The notes beneath the pieces were generated by a model. It was not told where the DNA came from. It saw nothing but the letters and a program-made list of their open reading frames with translations, and did no database searches. A stretch of 13,740 bases of DNA from Alphaproteobacteria bacterium. Lineage in GTDB: Bacteria > Pseudomonadota > Alphaproteobacteria > UBA6615. Made by a program: the position numbers and the translations under genes. The stretch's first letter is position 1; the number at the start of each line of letters is the position of its first letter. Positions 1-6,171 of the stretch are shown piece after piece. The stretch spans positions 1 through 13,740 of the forward strand of contig JABDJY010000312.1 of the NCBI GenBank assembly GCA_013003285.1, read 5' to 3'.

Positions 1-2163
1 GGTCAAGGCGGGTAGGGGGCGGGTCCGGTGGCCGTCGGTTGGTGACAGCAGCGAATTCAGTTTGAAGAAAGCCTGCTGGCCGACGCCAAAGATGGTGTCG
101 AGTTCGGGCCCGGAAATATCCACATCAATGCCGCGGCCACCGCCGACCGAACGGCCGAACAGGGATGGCTGGAACACGAAGGCGAAGGTTCCCGGCTCTT
201 GGAAGGCGGCGCCCTGCATGATCGGGATCAAGTCGCGCACCCGATTGGGATCGGCTGAGGTGCCACCAATGAAGGCGCGGCCATTGAAGGCGACGCGCAT
301 GAAGCGCTCGAACTTTGGCGGGTCACCGGGCTCCGGTATTACACCGGGTTCGGTAACCCAGTCCTTGCGGGTGCGCTCGGCGATTTTCTCGGTGAGGTCG
401 TTCACCGTGTTCAGATTGTAGCCGGCCGGCGGTTGCACAAATCCGAATACGAAATTGCGATTACCGGTTGGCAGGTAATCAAGTTTGGGTTGAAACACAA
501 TTGTCGAGGCGATCGATACACCGGTGATCAGGGCAACGACGAGCAAGGCCAGTAATTTCGAGCGCACCACCTGCCGTGTGAAGCCGATCCAAAAGGCGGT
601 AAATCCACGGGAAAATCCGTCGACCAAGGGGATTTTCAAGATCTTACCCCGGTCGAAATTGCCCACCAGCAGGCGATTCGACAGCGCCGGGATCAGAGTG
701 ATCGACACCAATAGGGATAGCAGAACCGACACCGAAATCGCCACCGCGATATCGCGAAACAGCTGCCCTACCTCGAGTTCCATCAGCAAGATTGGAATGA
801 ACACCATGACCGTGGTGAGTGCCGACACCAGCACCGCCGGCCACACTTCGGCGGCGCCGCGATAGGCGGCCTCCTCGCGCGACATGCCGTTTTGGCGCAG
901 GCGGTAGATATTTTCCAGCACGACGATGGCTGCGTCGACCACCATGCCGACGGCAAAGGCGATGCCGGCCAGGCTGATCACGTTGAGCGAGCGGCCGAGG
1001 ACGGCCATGGCCACGAACGAGCCGATCACCGATACCGGGATCGCCAGGGAAATCACCAGGGTTGGCCGCCACGAGCGCAGGAACAGCAGCAAGATACCGG
1101 CGGCGAGCATGCCGCCGATGATGATGTTTTGCTGCACCAGCCGGATCGCGGAATTGATGTAGACCGTCTCGTCGAAGACGTTCTGGACCTTCAACCCGAC
1201 CTCTTTCAAAACCCCGCCCGAGAGCTCTGCCACCGCTTCGTGGACTTGCGCCATGGTCTCCAGGACATTGGCGCCTTGGGCCCGCGTCATGTTGAATGCC
1301 ATGGCGCGTTCGTCGAATTTATGGGCGACGGCGCGCGCTGTTTTGTACGACAGATAGACTTCGGCGATGTCACCCACCGTGACGCGGCCGATGCGGCCAT
1401 CGCCGAGATCGACTTCCGACCGCAGCACGATATCGCGTACCTGCTCTGGCGCGTTAATATCGCCTTCGGTGCGCACCACGTAACTGCGCTTGCCCTCGTC
1501 GATATCGCCACCGGAGATCGAGGCGTTTGCCGCCCGTATCCGGTTCACCACATCGGGGACGGTCAGGCGAAATTGGGCAAGGCGGTCGGCGTCGACCACG
1601 ATGCGCATTTCGCGCTCGGTCTCACCGAAAATATTGACGCCGGATATGCCGTCGATACGCTCAATGCGCTCCTGCACCACGTCTTCCAGGAAATCGCCAT
1701 AGGTGATCATGTCGCGATCGTTGCCGGCTTCGCGGGTGAGCAGGAACCAGGCGATGGCGTTGTCGTCGGTGCCCGACGTCTTAAGGATCGGCTCATCGGC
1801 TTCGAGCGGATAGCCGGTCACCCGGTCGAGCCGGTTGGCGACCAGCAATAGCGCCCGGTCCATGTTCTGGCCGGCTGAAAATTCCAAGGTGACTTCGGAC
1901 CGTCCGGTGCGGCTGCGGCTTTCCATCGACCGCACGCCCTCAAGACCCTTGAGCACATCCTCCTGGCGGTTGACGATTTCGCGCTCGACTTCGGCCGGCG
2001 CCGAGCCGGGCCAGAACGTCTCCACGATGATCACCGGTTGGCGCACGTCGGGCGCCATCTGAATGGGAATACGCTGCAAGGCCACATAGCCGAACAGCAA
2101 CACCATGAAGACGACCGCGATGACCGCGATCGGGCGTTGGATCGAGAGCGAGATCAAATTCAT
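1..2163 (-). CDS. RND-family efflux pump, inner-membrane permease (partial)
   Basis: This is an inner-membrane proton-driven efflux permease of the AcrB/HAE1-like RND superfamily; 721 codons lie in the window and the C-terminal third is beyond base 1. The N-terminus (MNLISLSIQRPIAV) gives the usual first membrane helix, followed by the periplasmic porter segment (IPIQMAPDV, FWPGSAPAEVE). A cluster of hydrophobic helices begins near residue 346, and TM4 reads GMVVDAAIVVLEN. D410 aligns with the proton-relay Asp407 of AcrB, but the next position is Ala411 where AcrB has Asp408. The second periplasmic half starts after about residue 580. The ATG lies 6 nt after the adaptor stop codon, and a GGAGG ribosome site lies inside the adaptor's 3' end, so the two are co-transcribed. 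The substrate cannot be read from the sequence. Family is certain; subfamily (HAE1 versus another group) is not. Confidence 0.95.
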   Translation of the reverse strand, partial: MNLISLSIQRPIAVIAVVFMVLLFGYVALQRIPIQMAPDVRQPVIIVETFWPGSAPAEVEREIVNRQEDVLKGLEGVRSMESRSRTGRSEVTLEFSAGQNMDRALLLVANRLDRVTGYPLEADEPILKTSGTDDNAIAWFLLTREAGNDRDMITYGDFLEDVVQERIERIDGISGVNIFGETEREMRIVVDADRLAQFRLTVPDVVNRIRAANASISGGDIDEGKRSYVVRTEGDINAPEQVRDIVLRSEVDLGDGRIGRVTVGDIAEVYLSYKTARAVAHKFDERAMAFNMTRAQGANVLETMAQVHEAVAELSGGVLKEVGLKVQNVFDETVYINSAIRLVQQNIIIGGMLAAGILLLFLRSWRPTLVISLAIPVSVIGSFVAMAVLGRSLNVISLAGIAFAVGMVVDAAIVVLENIYRLRQNGMSREEAAYRGAAEVWPAVLVSALTTVMVFIPILLMELEVGQLFRDIAVAISVSVLLSLLVSITLIPALSNRLLVGNFDRGKILKIPLVDGFSRGFTAFWIGFTRQVVRSKLLALLVVALITGVSIASTIVFQPKLDYLPTGNRNFVFGFVQPPAGYNLNTVNDLTEKIAERTRKDWVTEPGVIPEPGDPPKFERFMRVAFNGRAFIGGTSADPNRVRDLIPIMQGAAFQEPGTFAFVFQPSLFGRSVGGGRGIDVDISGPELDTIFGVGQQAFFKLNSLLSPTDGHRTRPLPALT

Positions 2164-2169
2164 CGCCGG

Positions 2170-3759
2170 TCAGCCTCCGCCGCGCACGCCGTTGGCCGGT
2201 GTCGTGGGATCGCCGGAAATACGCAGGCGTTGGCCGGGGCGCAGATTCTCGTTGCCGCGCACAACCACCCGGTCGCCGGCTTTGACGCCCGAGGTGACGA
2301 TGAACCGGCCGCCCACGGATTCGCCCAGTTTGACCGGTTGCGGCTGGCCGTTACCGTCGCGAACGACAAAGACTAGAACATTGCCGCCGCGCCGCACGAT
2401 GGCGTCCTTCGAGACCGTGGTCACTGTTCGGGCCTCGCCGACGGGTACATGCACCGTCACGCTTTGATTGGTCGCCAGGGGTTTCTTGAGATCAACGAAA
2501 TTGGGCACGAACCGGGCCGGCCGGGTGCGGGTGCGCGGGTTTTCATCAGGGATCACCGCGCGCACCACGGCCTTATGCTCACTGCGATCGTCGAGGGTCA
2601 CCCGGATCGAGGTGCCGGGGGTGAGGCCACCCAATCGGTTGCCCGGAACATCGGCCTCGATTTCAATATCCAGATCGTTGATGAGGGTCACCACCGGGCT
2701 GCCAATGTTCAAATAAGCGCCGACTTCGGTATGCTTGGCGCTGACCACGCCGGGATAGGGCGCGCGAATTTCGCCGTCCTGCACATCGATATTCGCGCTT
2801 TTGAGTTGCGCCTCGGCCTGGGCAAGCTGGGCCCGTGTTTCGGCCACCTCACCGCGCATGGCGGCGACGTCCTGCACCGCGTCTTGGAACCGGGCCTGCG
2901 AAAACGCGGCCGATTTACGGATACCCTCCAAACGCTTCAGCTCGAGCGAGCGTTTCTCCAGATTTGCGAGGACGGTTGCCAGTTTGGCGCTCTGCTGCTT
3001 GACCAGGGCTTCGTAGCGATCGCTTTCCAACGACAGACGTTCGCGGTCGAGTACGGCGAGGATCGCGCCGCTTTCAACCCGGTCGCCTACATTGACATGC
3101 ATTTCGTTGACCGGTCCGCTGATGCGCGCCGCGATGGGACCGAATTCGCTGGCCACGATGCGACCCAACACCGGGACGGTCTGGGACAGGGGTTCGTCGA
3201 TCACCGCATCGACCACGACATTGGCCGGTGGCCCGCTGCCGCCACTGCCGCTGCTATTGCTGCCGCCCTGGAAGAACTCGAACAATTCGTCGCCGTCCAG
3301 GGTGCCGCTCTTATCCTTGTCGATAGCGTCGAAATTGGCGACGATAGGCCCGCCCGTTTCGCTGCGTTCCAGTACCCCGTTATTGTTGGCGTCGCGGGCT
3401 TTGGCCTGGGGCGACAGGGGGCGTTTCTCTCCCGGTTTCGCATCGCCGCTCGAAGGTGGGGTGCTTGCGGCGTCCGGGGCCGAACCACCGCCCTGGAAGA
3501 AGTTGAACAACTCGTCGCCGTCGAGGGTGCCGCTTTTATCCTTGTCGATGGTGTCGAAGTTGGCATCGGCGGGACCACGGGCTTCGCCGCGTTCAATGAC
3601 GCCATTGCCGTTTGCGTCGAGATTCTGCGCGATGGGCGACAAAGGCCGGCCCGATTGCGCCTGGCTTGGCCCGCTCGTGCCGACCATGAGCCCCGCTACA
3701 GCGAGAATCGCCAAATACCGGGTCAGCTTATGTCCGTTGTCGCTCAAATGTTTCAACAC
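2170..3759 (-). CDS. HlyD/MFP periplasmic adaptor of RND pump with four N-terminal EF-hand loops
   Basis: This 529-residue periplasmic membrane-fusion protein should link the downstream RND pump to an outer-membrane channel. Residues 1-34 form a signal peptide (hydrophobic LAILAVAGLMVG, then SQA). Four EF-hand loops follow at 48-59, 72-83, 123-134 and 147-158 (for example DKDKSGTLDGDE), each with acidic or Asn/Ser ligands at 1, 3, 5 and 9, Gly at 6 and Glu at 12. Ser/Gly/Pro linkers separate them from the HlyD core. In the core, about 181-240 and 325-360 form the lipoyl-like halves (ISGPVNEMHVNVGDRV; GEIRAPYPGVVSAKH) around a coiled-coil hairpin at about 240-320, followed by beta-barrel and membrane-proximal domains. 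The start is GTG at 3759, with a TTG one codon later; GGAG lies 4 nt before the GTG and 7 nt before the TTG, so either could be used. Typical adaptors are about 350-420 residues; the excess is the EF-hand segment. Calcium binding is an inference from the loop residues. Confidence 0.93.
   Translation of the reverse strand: MLKHLSDNGHKLTRYLAILAVAGLMVGTSGPSQAQSGRPLSPIAQNLDANGNGVIERGEARGPADANFDTIDKDKSGTLDGDELFNFFQGGGSAPDAASTPPSSGDAKPGEKRPLSPQAKARDANNNGVLERSETGGPIVANFDAIDKDKSGTLDGDELFEFFQGGSNSSGSGGSGPPANVVVDAVIDEPLSQTVPVLGRIVASEFGPIAARISGPVNEMHVNVGDRVESGAILAVLDRERLSLESDRYEALVKQQSAKLATVLANLEKRSLELKRLEGIRKSAAFSQARFQDAVQDVAAMRGEVAETRAQLAQAEAQLKSANIDVQDGEIRAPYPGVVSAKHTEVGAYLNIGSPVVTLINDLDIEIEADVPGNRLGGLTPGTSIRVTLDDRSEHKAVVRAVIPDENPRTRTRPARFVPNFVDLKKPLATNQSVTVHVPVGEARTVTTVSKDAIVRRGGNVLVFVVRDGNGQPQPVKLGESVGGRFIVTSGVKAGDRVVVRGNENLRPGQRLRISGDPTTPANGVRGGG
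3262..3426 (-). repeat. EF-hand pair, repeat copy 2 (adaptor residues 112-166)
   Basis: This is the second copy of the tandem unit, holding EF-hand loops at residues 123-134 and 147-158. All four ligand-position patterns are kept in both copies while linkers and non-loop residues differ. That suggests an older duplication kept under selection rather than a fresh one. A Ser/Gly-rich linker (about 166-180) then leads into the HlyD core. Confidence 0.88.
3487..3651 (-). repeat. EF-hand pair, repeat copy 1 (adaptor residues 37-91)
   Basis: This is the first of two tandem copies with a 225 nt (75 residue) period inside the adaptor gene. It encodes EF-hand loops at residues 48-59 and 72-83, with the loop starts 24 residues apart. 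That compact spacing resembles bacterial short EF-hand pairs rather than the wider eukaryotic calmodulin spacing. By my count about 41 of 55 residues match copy 2, with the second loop and the flanking LF.FFQGG tail nearly identical. Confidence 0.88.
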
Positions 3760-3830
3760 AATTCTCCGGTGTCACAGCGGCAAATGCCCATAACGCGCCC
3801 GATATTGCGCAGCCGGACATGAGGGGGAGT

Positions 3831-3859
3831 AGACAACCCCTGATACGACCGTCTGTCAA
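3831..3859 (-). promoter_or_regulatory. Possible sigma70-type promoter for the efflux operon
   Basis: Read on the minus strand, a perfect TTGACA hexamer (3854-3859) is followed after 17 nt by TTGTCT (3831-3836), a poor match to TATAAT. It would give a leader of roughly 70 nt before the GTG start at 3759. The -35 is convincing, the -10 is weak, and no experiment supports it. Confidence 0.35.
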
Positions 3860-3892
3860 CGATGGGGATGCCAATTAACCCCCTTGGAGCGC

Positions 3893-3912
3893 TCACAATT
3901 TCGCCATTGTGA
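3893..3912. promoter_or_regulatory. Inverted repeat, likely operator in divergent spacer
   Basis: Perfect 7 bp arms TCACAAT and ATTGTGA flank a 6 bp spacer (TTCGCC), giving a 20 bp dyad typical in size for a dimeric regulator. It lies 34 bp upstream of the TTGACA hexamer of the leftward operon and about 80 bp upstream of the rightward ATG at 3993, so it could serve either. The arms resemble Crp/Fnr half-sites in inverted order (TCACA...TGTGA), but the regulator is unknown. Confidence 0.5.
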
Positions 3913-3918
3913 ACTAGT

Positions 3919-3937
3919 CGTGTACACGCCATTGTCA
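3919..3937. promoter_or_regulatory. Palindrome CGTGTACACG with second CGCCATTGT motif
   Basis: A perfect 10 bp palindrome occupies 3919-3928. It overlaps the start of a second CGCCATTGT (3927-3935), which repeats the motif at 3902-3910 with a 25 bp offset. The two copies place similar half-sites on nearly the same face only if the helix is slightly distorted, so this may be a secondary binding site or chance. No convincing promoter for the rightward gene was found here; a TTGTCA at 3932-3937 has no good -10 partner. Confidence 0.25.
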
Positions 3938-3992
3938 CGTTTCTGGCGGTGAAAATCCGTCGTTTTTTCATCGAACCGGCTAGGGCATTCCC

Positions 3993-4931
3993 ATGACGAC
4001 ATGTCTGTTCACCCATCCCGCGTGTATCGAGCACGATCCATCCCCCACCCATCCGGAATCGCCGGAGCGGCTCCGCCGCGTGCTTCAGGTGCTCGAAGCG
4101 CCGGATTTCGAGCCTTTGACGCGGCGCGAGGCGCCCCGGGCGACCACGGCGCAAATCGCCGCCATGCACCCGGAAAGCCAGATCGAGCGGATATTTTCGA
4201 AACTACCCCAATCGGGATATGCGAAGATCGATCGCGATACAATCGCCTCGCCGGGGTCGGGCGAAGCCGCCTTGCGCGCCGCCGGCGCGCTGGTCGCCGC
4301 GGTGGATGCAGTCATGGAGAGACAGGTCGATAACGCTTTTTGCGCCGTGCGCCCGCCCGGCCACCATGCCGAGGCGGAACAATCCATGGGGTTCTGTCTG
4401 TTCAACAATGTCGCGATCGGTGCCGCCCATGCGCGCGCCGCCCATTGCGTGGGACGCATCGCTGTGATGGATTTTGACGTCCACCATGGCAATGGCACGC
4501 AAGCCATGTTCTGGGACGAGCCGGAGATGCTCTACGCCTCGACCCACCAATCGCCGCTTTATCCCGGGACCGGCAGCGCCAGCGAACGCGGCGCCACGGG
4601 AAACATCGTCAACGTACCGCTGCCGCCGGGCGCCGGGTCGGACGATTTTCGCACCGCCATGAGCGCCACCATCCTGCCGGCGATCCGCAAATTCGAGCCG
4701 GAACTCTTATTTATTTCCGCCGGCTTCGATGCTCATTTGCGCGATCCGTTGGCGCAATTACAGTTCACCACCGACGATTACATCTGGGCGACCGAGAAGC
4801 TTTGCGATATCGCCGACAATTGCTGCGATGGCCGTGTGATATCGACCCTGGAGGGCGGATACGATTTGGATGCGCTGGGCGAGTCCGTTGCGGCCCATGT
4901 TCAGGTGCTGATGGCGCGATCTGGCGGTTGA
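3993..4931 (+). CDS. Histone deacetylase-fold zinc amidohydrolase (class II HDAC-like)
   Basis: This 312-residue protein belongs to the arginase/deacetylase fold family that includes class II HDACs, acetylpolyamine amidohydrolases and AcuC. Such enzymes remove acyl groups from amines using one zinc ion. The family landmarks are intact. They are HPESPERL near 20-27, RPPGHHAE with the His pair 124/125, GFCLFNN at 133-139, DFDVHHGNGTQ with zinc ligands D162 and H164, YPGTG at 190-194, and SAGFDAH with third ligand D246. The catalytic Tyr290 lies in EGGYD. The length is standard for the bacterial group. There is no signal peptide, so it is cytoplasmic. It is the first rightward gene after the divergent spacer and precedes xseB by 49 nt. 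The true substrate (protein acetyl-lysine, polyamine or another amide) is not evident. Confidence 0.93.
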   Translation: MTTCLFTHPACIEHDPSPTHPESPERLRRVLQVLEAPDFEPLTRREAPRATTAQIAAMHPESQIERIFSKLPQSGYAKIDRDTIASPGSGEAALRAAGALVAAVDAVMERQVDNAFCAVRPPGHHAEAEQSMGFCLFNNVAIGAAHARAAHCVGRIAVMDFDVHHGNGTQAMFWDEPEMLYASTHQSPLYPGTGSASERGATGNIVNVPLPPGAGSDDFRTAMSATILPAIRKFEPELLFISAGFDAHLRDPLAQLQFTTDDYIWATEKLCDIADNCCDGRVISTLEGGYDLDALGESVAAHVQVLMARSGG

Positions 4932-4980
4932 CGTCGCAACGCGCACGGATACACTCCGCCGCGACCAAGGGGAGGGCCAT

Positions 4981-5244
4981 ATGGCCGACAAGAAAGATTC
5001 AGCCGAGATACCCGCCGATATCGCCGAACTGTCGTTCGAGCAGGCGCTTGAGCAGCTTGAGGATATCGTGCGTCAGTTCGAGGGCGGCGAAAGCGCGCTG
5101 GAAAAGGCGTTGGAGGCCTATGAACGCGGCGCGCTGTTGAAACGCCACTGCGAGGCCAAGCTGAAACAGGCGCAGTCCCGGGTCGAGAAAATCTCCTTGG
5201 CGGCCGACGGTACGCCGCAAGCCAGCCCGGCCGGGGTCGATTGA
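4981..5244 (+). CDS. xseB: Exodeoxyribonuclease VII small subunit
   Basis: XseB is the 87-residue small subunit of exonuclease VII, which degrades single-stranded DNA from both ends. Several XseB copies bind the large XseA subunit, which is not in this window. The sequence shows the family pattern: SFEQALEQLEDIVRQFEGGE, then LEKALEAYERG and a lysine/glutamate-rich helix (LLKRHCEAKLKQAQSRVEKI), predicted to form a two-helix hairpin. Length is normal for the family. The ATG is preceded by a strong AAGGGGAGG ribosome site at 4967-4975. Its TGA overlaps the TTG start of ispA by 4 nt (TTGA), which implies translational coupling. Confidence 0.95.
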   Translation: MADKKDSAEIPADIAELSFEQALEQLEDIVRQFEGGESALEKALEAYERGALLKRHCEAKLKQAQSRVEKISLAADGTPQASPAGVD

Positions 5245-6137
5245 CCGCGCAGGACCAGTTTTCCGCAGCGCTCGGTGACGCCGCCGTTGCCGTCGAAGCG
5301 ACGATGACAGACCTGCTGACGCCGCCCGATCCGGCGGCGCCGCTTCTCTGGCAGGCGATGCGTTACGCGGCCCTGTCGGGCGGTAAGCGTTTGCGGCCAT
5401 TTTTTGTGCTGCAATCGGCACAACTCTTCGGTGTTTCGGACCAACCGGCTCTGCGGACAGCGGCGGCGGTGGAAATGATCCACGCCTATTCGCTGGTCCA
5501 TGACGATCTGCCGGCGATGGATGATGACGATCTGCGCCGCGGACAGCCCACGGTTCACCGCCACTTCGACGAGGCGACGGCGATCCTCGCCGGCGATGCG
5601 TTGCAGACCCTGGCCTTCGAGGTGCTGGCCGACCCGGCGACCCACCCCGCGGCCGAAGTGCGCGCCGCGCTTGTGGCGGCGCTGGCGCGCGCCAGCGGGG
5701 CCGCAGGCATGGCGGGGGGCCAAATGCTCGATTTGAGCGCCGCCGGCACCGATTGGGACGCGGTCTCGGTGCAGCAGCTTCAATCGATGAAAACCGCTGC
5801 CATGTTTGCCGTTGCTTGTGAATCCGGTGCTATTTTGGGGCAGGCCTCGGACGATCAACGCGCCGCGTTGCGCGCCTTTGGGGTCAATTTCGGCCTGGCC
5901 TTTCAAATTACCGACGATTTGATGGATGTCACCGGCGACGCCGGGGAAGCCGGCAAGGCGGTGGGCAAGGACGCCGCGCAGGGCAAGGCCACTCTGGTCG
6001 AACTGCAAGGCGTCGAGGGCGCCCGCGAGATTGCTGCGCGATTTTGCCACAATGCTGTGGAATCACTTGATTTGTATGGCGATAAAGCAGACTTATTGTG
6101 TGAAATTACCCGCCGTATCACTGATCGGCGCGCGTAA
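5241..6137 (+). CDS. ispA: Farnesyl diphosphate synthase (polyprenyl synthetase family)
   Basis: This 298-residue cytoplasmic prenyltransferase condenses IPP with DMAPP and then GPP to give FPP, the precursor of quinones, hopanoids and undecaprenyl lipids. GGKRLRP (47-53) binds diphosphate. The first aspartate-rich motif is DDLPAMD (88-94), and the second is DDLMD (225-229). Tyr83, five residues before the first motif, matches E. coli IspA (AYSLVHDD versus TYSLIHDD), which favours a C15 product over longer chains; this is inference. The start is TTG at 5241, overlapping the xseB stop by 4 nt. The next in-frame ATG (codon 22) would place GGKRLRP only 25 residues in and remove the first helix, so TTG is preferred. 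The following gene is dxs, from the same pathway. Confidence 0.94.
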   Translation: MTAQDQFSAALGDAAVAVEATMTDLLTPPDPAAPLLWQAMRYAALSGGKRLRPFFVLQSAQLFGVSDQPALRTAAAVEMIHAYSLVHDDLPAMDDDDLRRGQPTVHRHFDEATAILAGDALQTLAFEVLADPATHPAAEVRAALVAALARASGAAGMAGGQMLDLSAAGTDWDAVSVQQLQSMKTAAMFAVACESGAILGQASDDQRAALRAFGVNFGLAFQITDDLMDVTGDAGEAGKAVGKDAAQGKATLVELQGVEGAREIAARFCHNAVESLDLYGDKADLLCEITRRITDRRA

Positions 6138-6146
6138 GGGTTAGCG

Positions 6147-6171
6147 CCCCCATTCTGTTACAGGGGAAAGA
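6147..6171 (+). promoter_or_regulatory. dxs ribosome binding site inside a possible small hairpin
   Basis: The dxs Shine-Dalgarno run AGGGGA (6162-6167) can pair with upstream C residues. CCC 6149-6151 pairs with GGG 6164-6166, and CTG 6155-6157 pairs with CAG 6161-6163, with a TTA loop and a 3 nt bulge. This is a short, weak structure that could modestly limit dxs translation. The ribosome site is solid; its regulation is speculative. Confidence 0.3.

Noticed and set aside
892..1851. Plus-strand open frame of 319 codons
   Set aside because: It lies antisense to the RND permease, whose frame is unbroken and carries family motifs throughout; the composition is His/Asp-rich and shadow-like.
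2449..3822. Long plus-strand open frame of 457 codons opposite the efflux adaptor
   Set aside because: It is the antisense of a clearly recognisable HlyD/EF-hand protein; its translation has no family motif and the His/Arg-rich composition typical of shadow frames in GC-rich DNA.
3932..3960. Possible rightward promoter with TTGTCA at 3932-3937
   Set aside because: There is no acceptable -10 hexamer at 16-18 nt; the promoter of the deacetylase gene remains unidentified.
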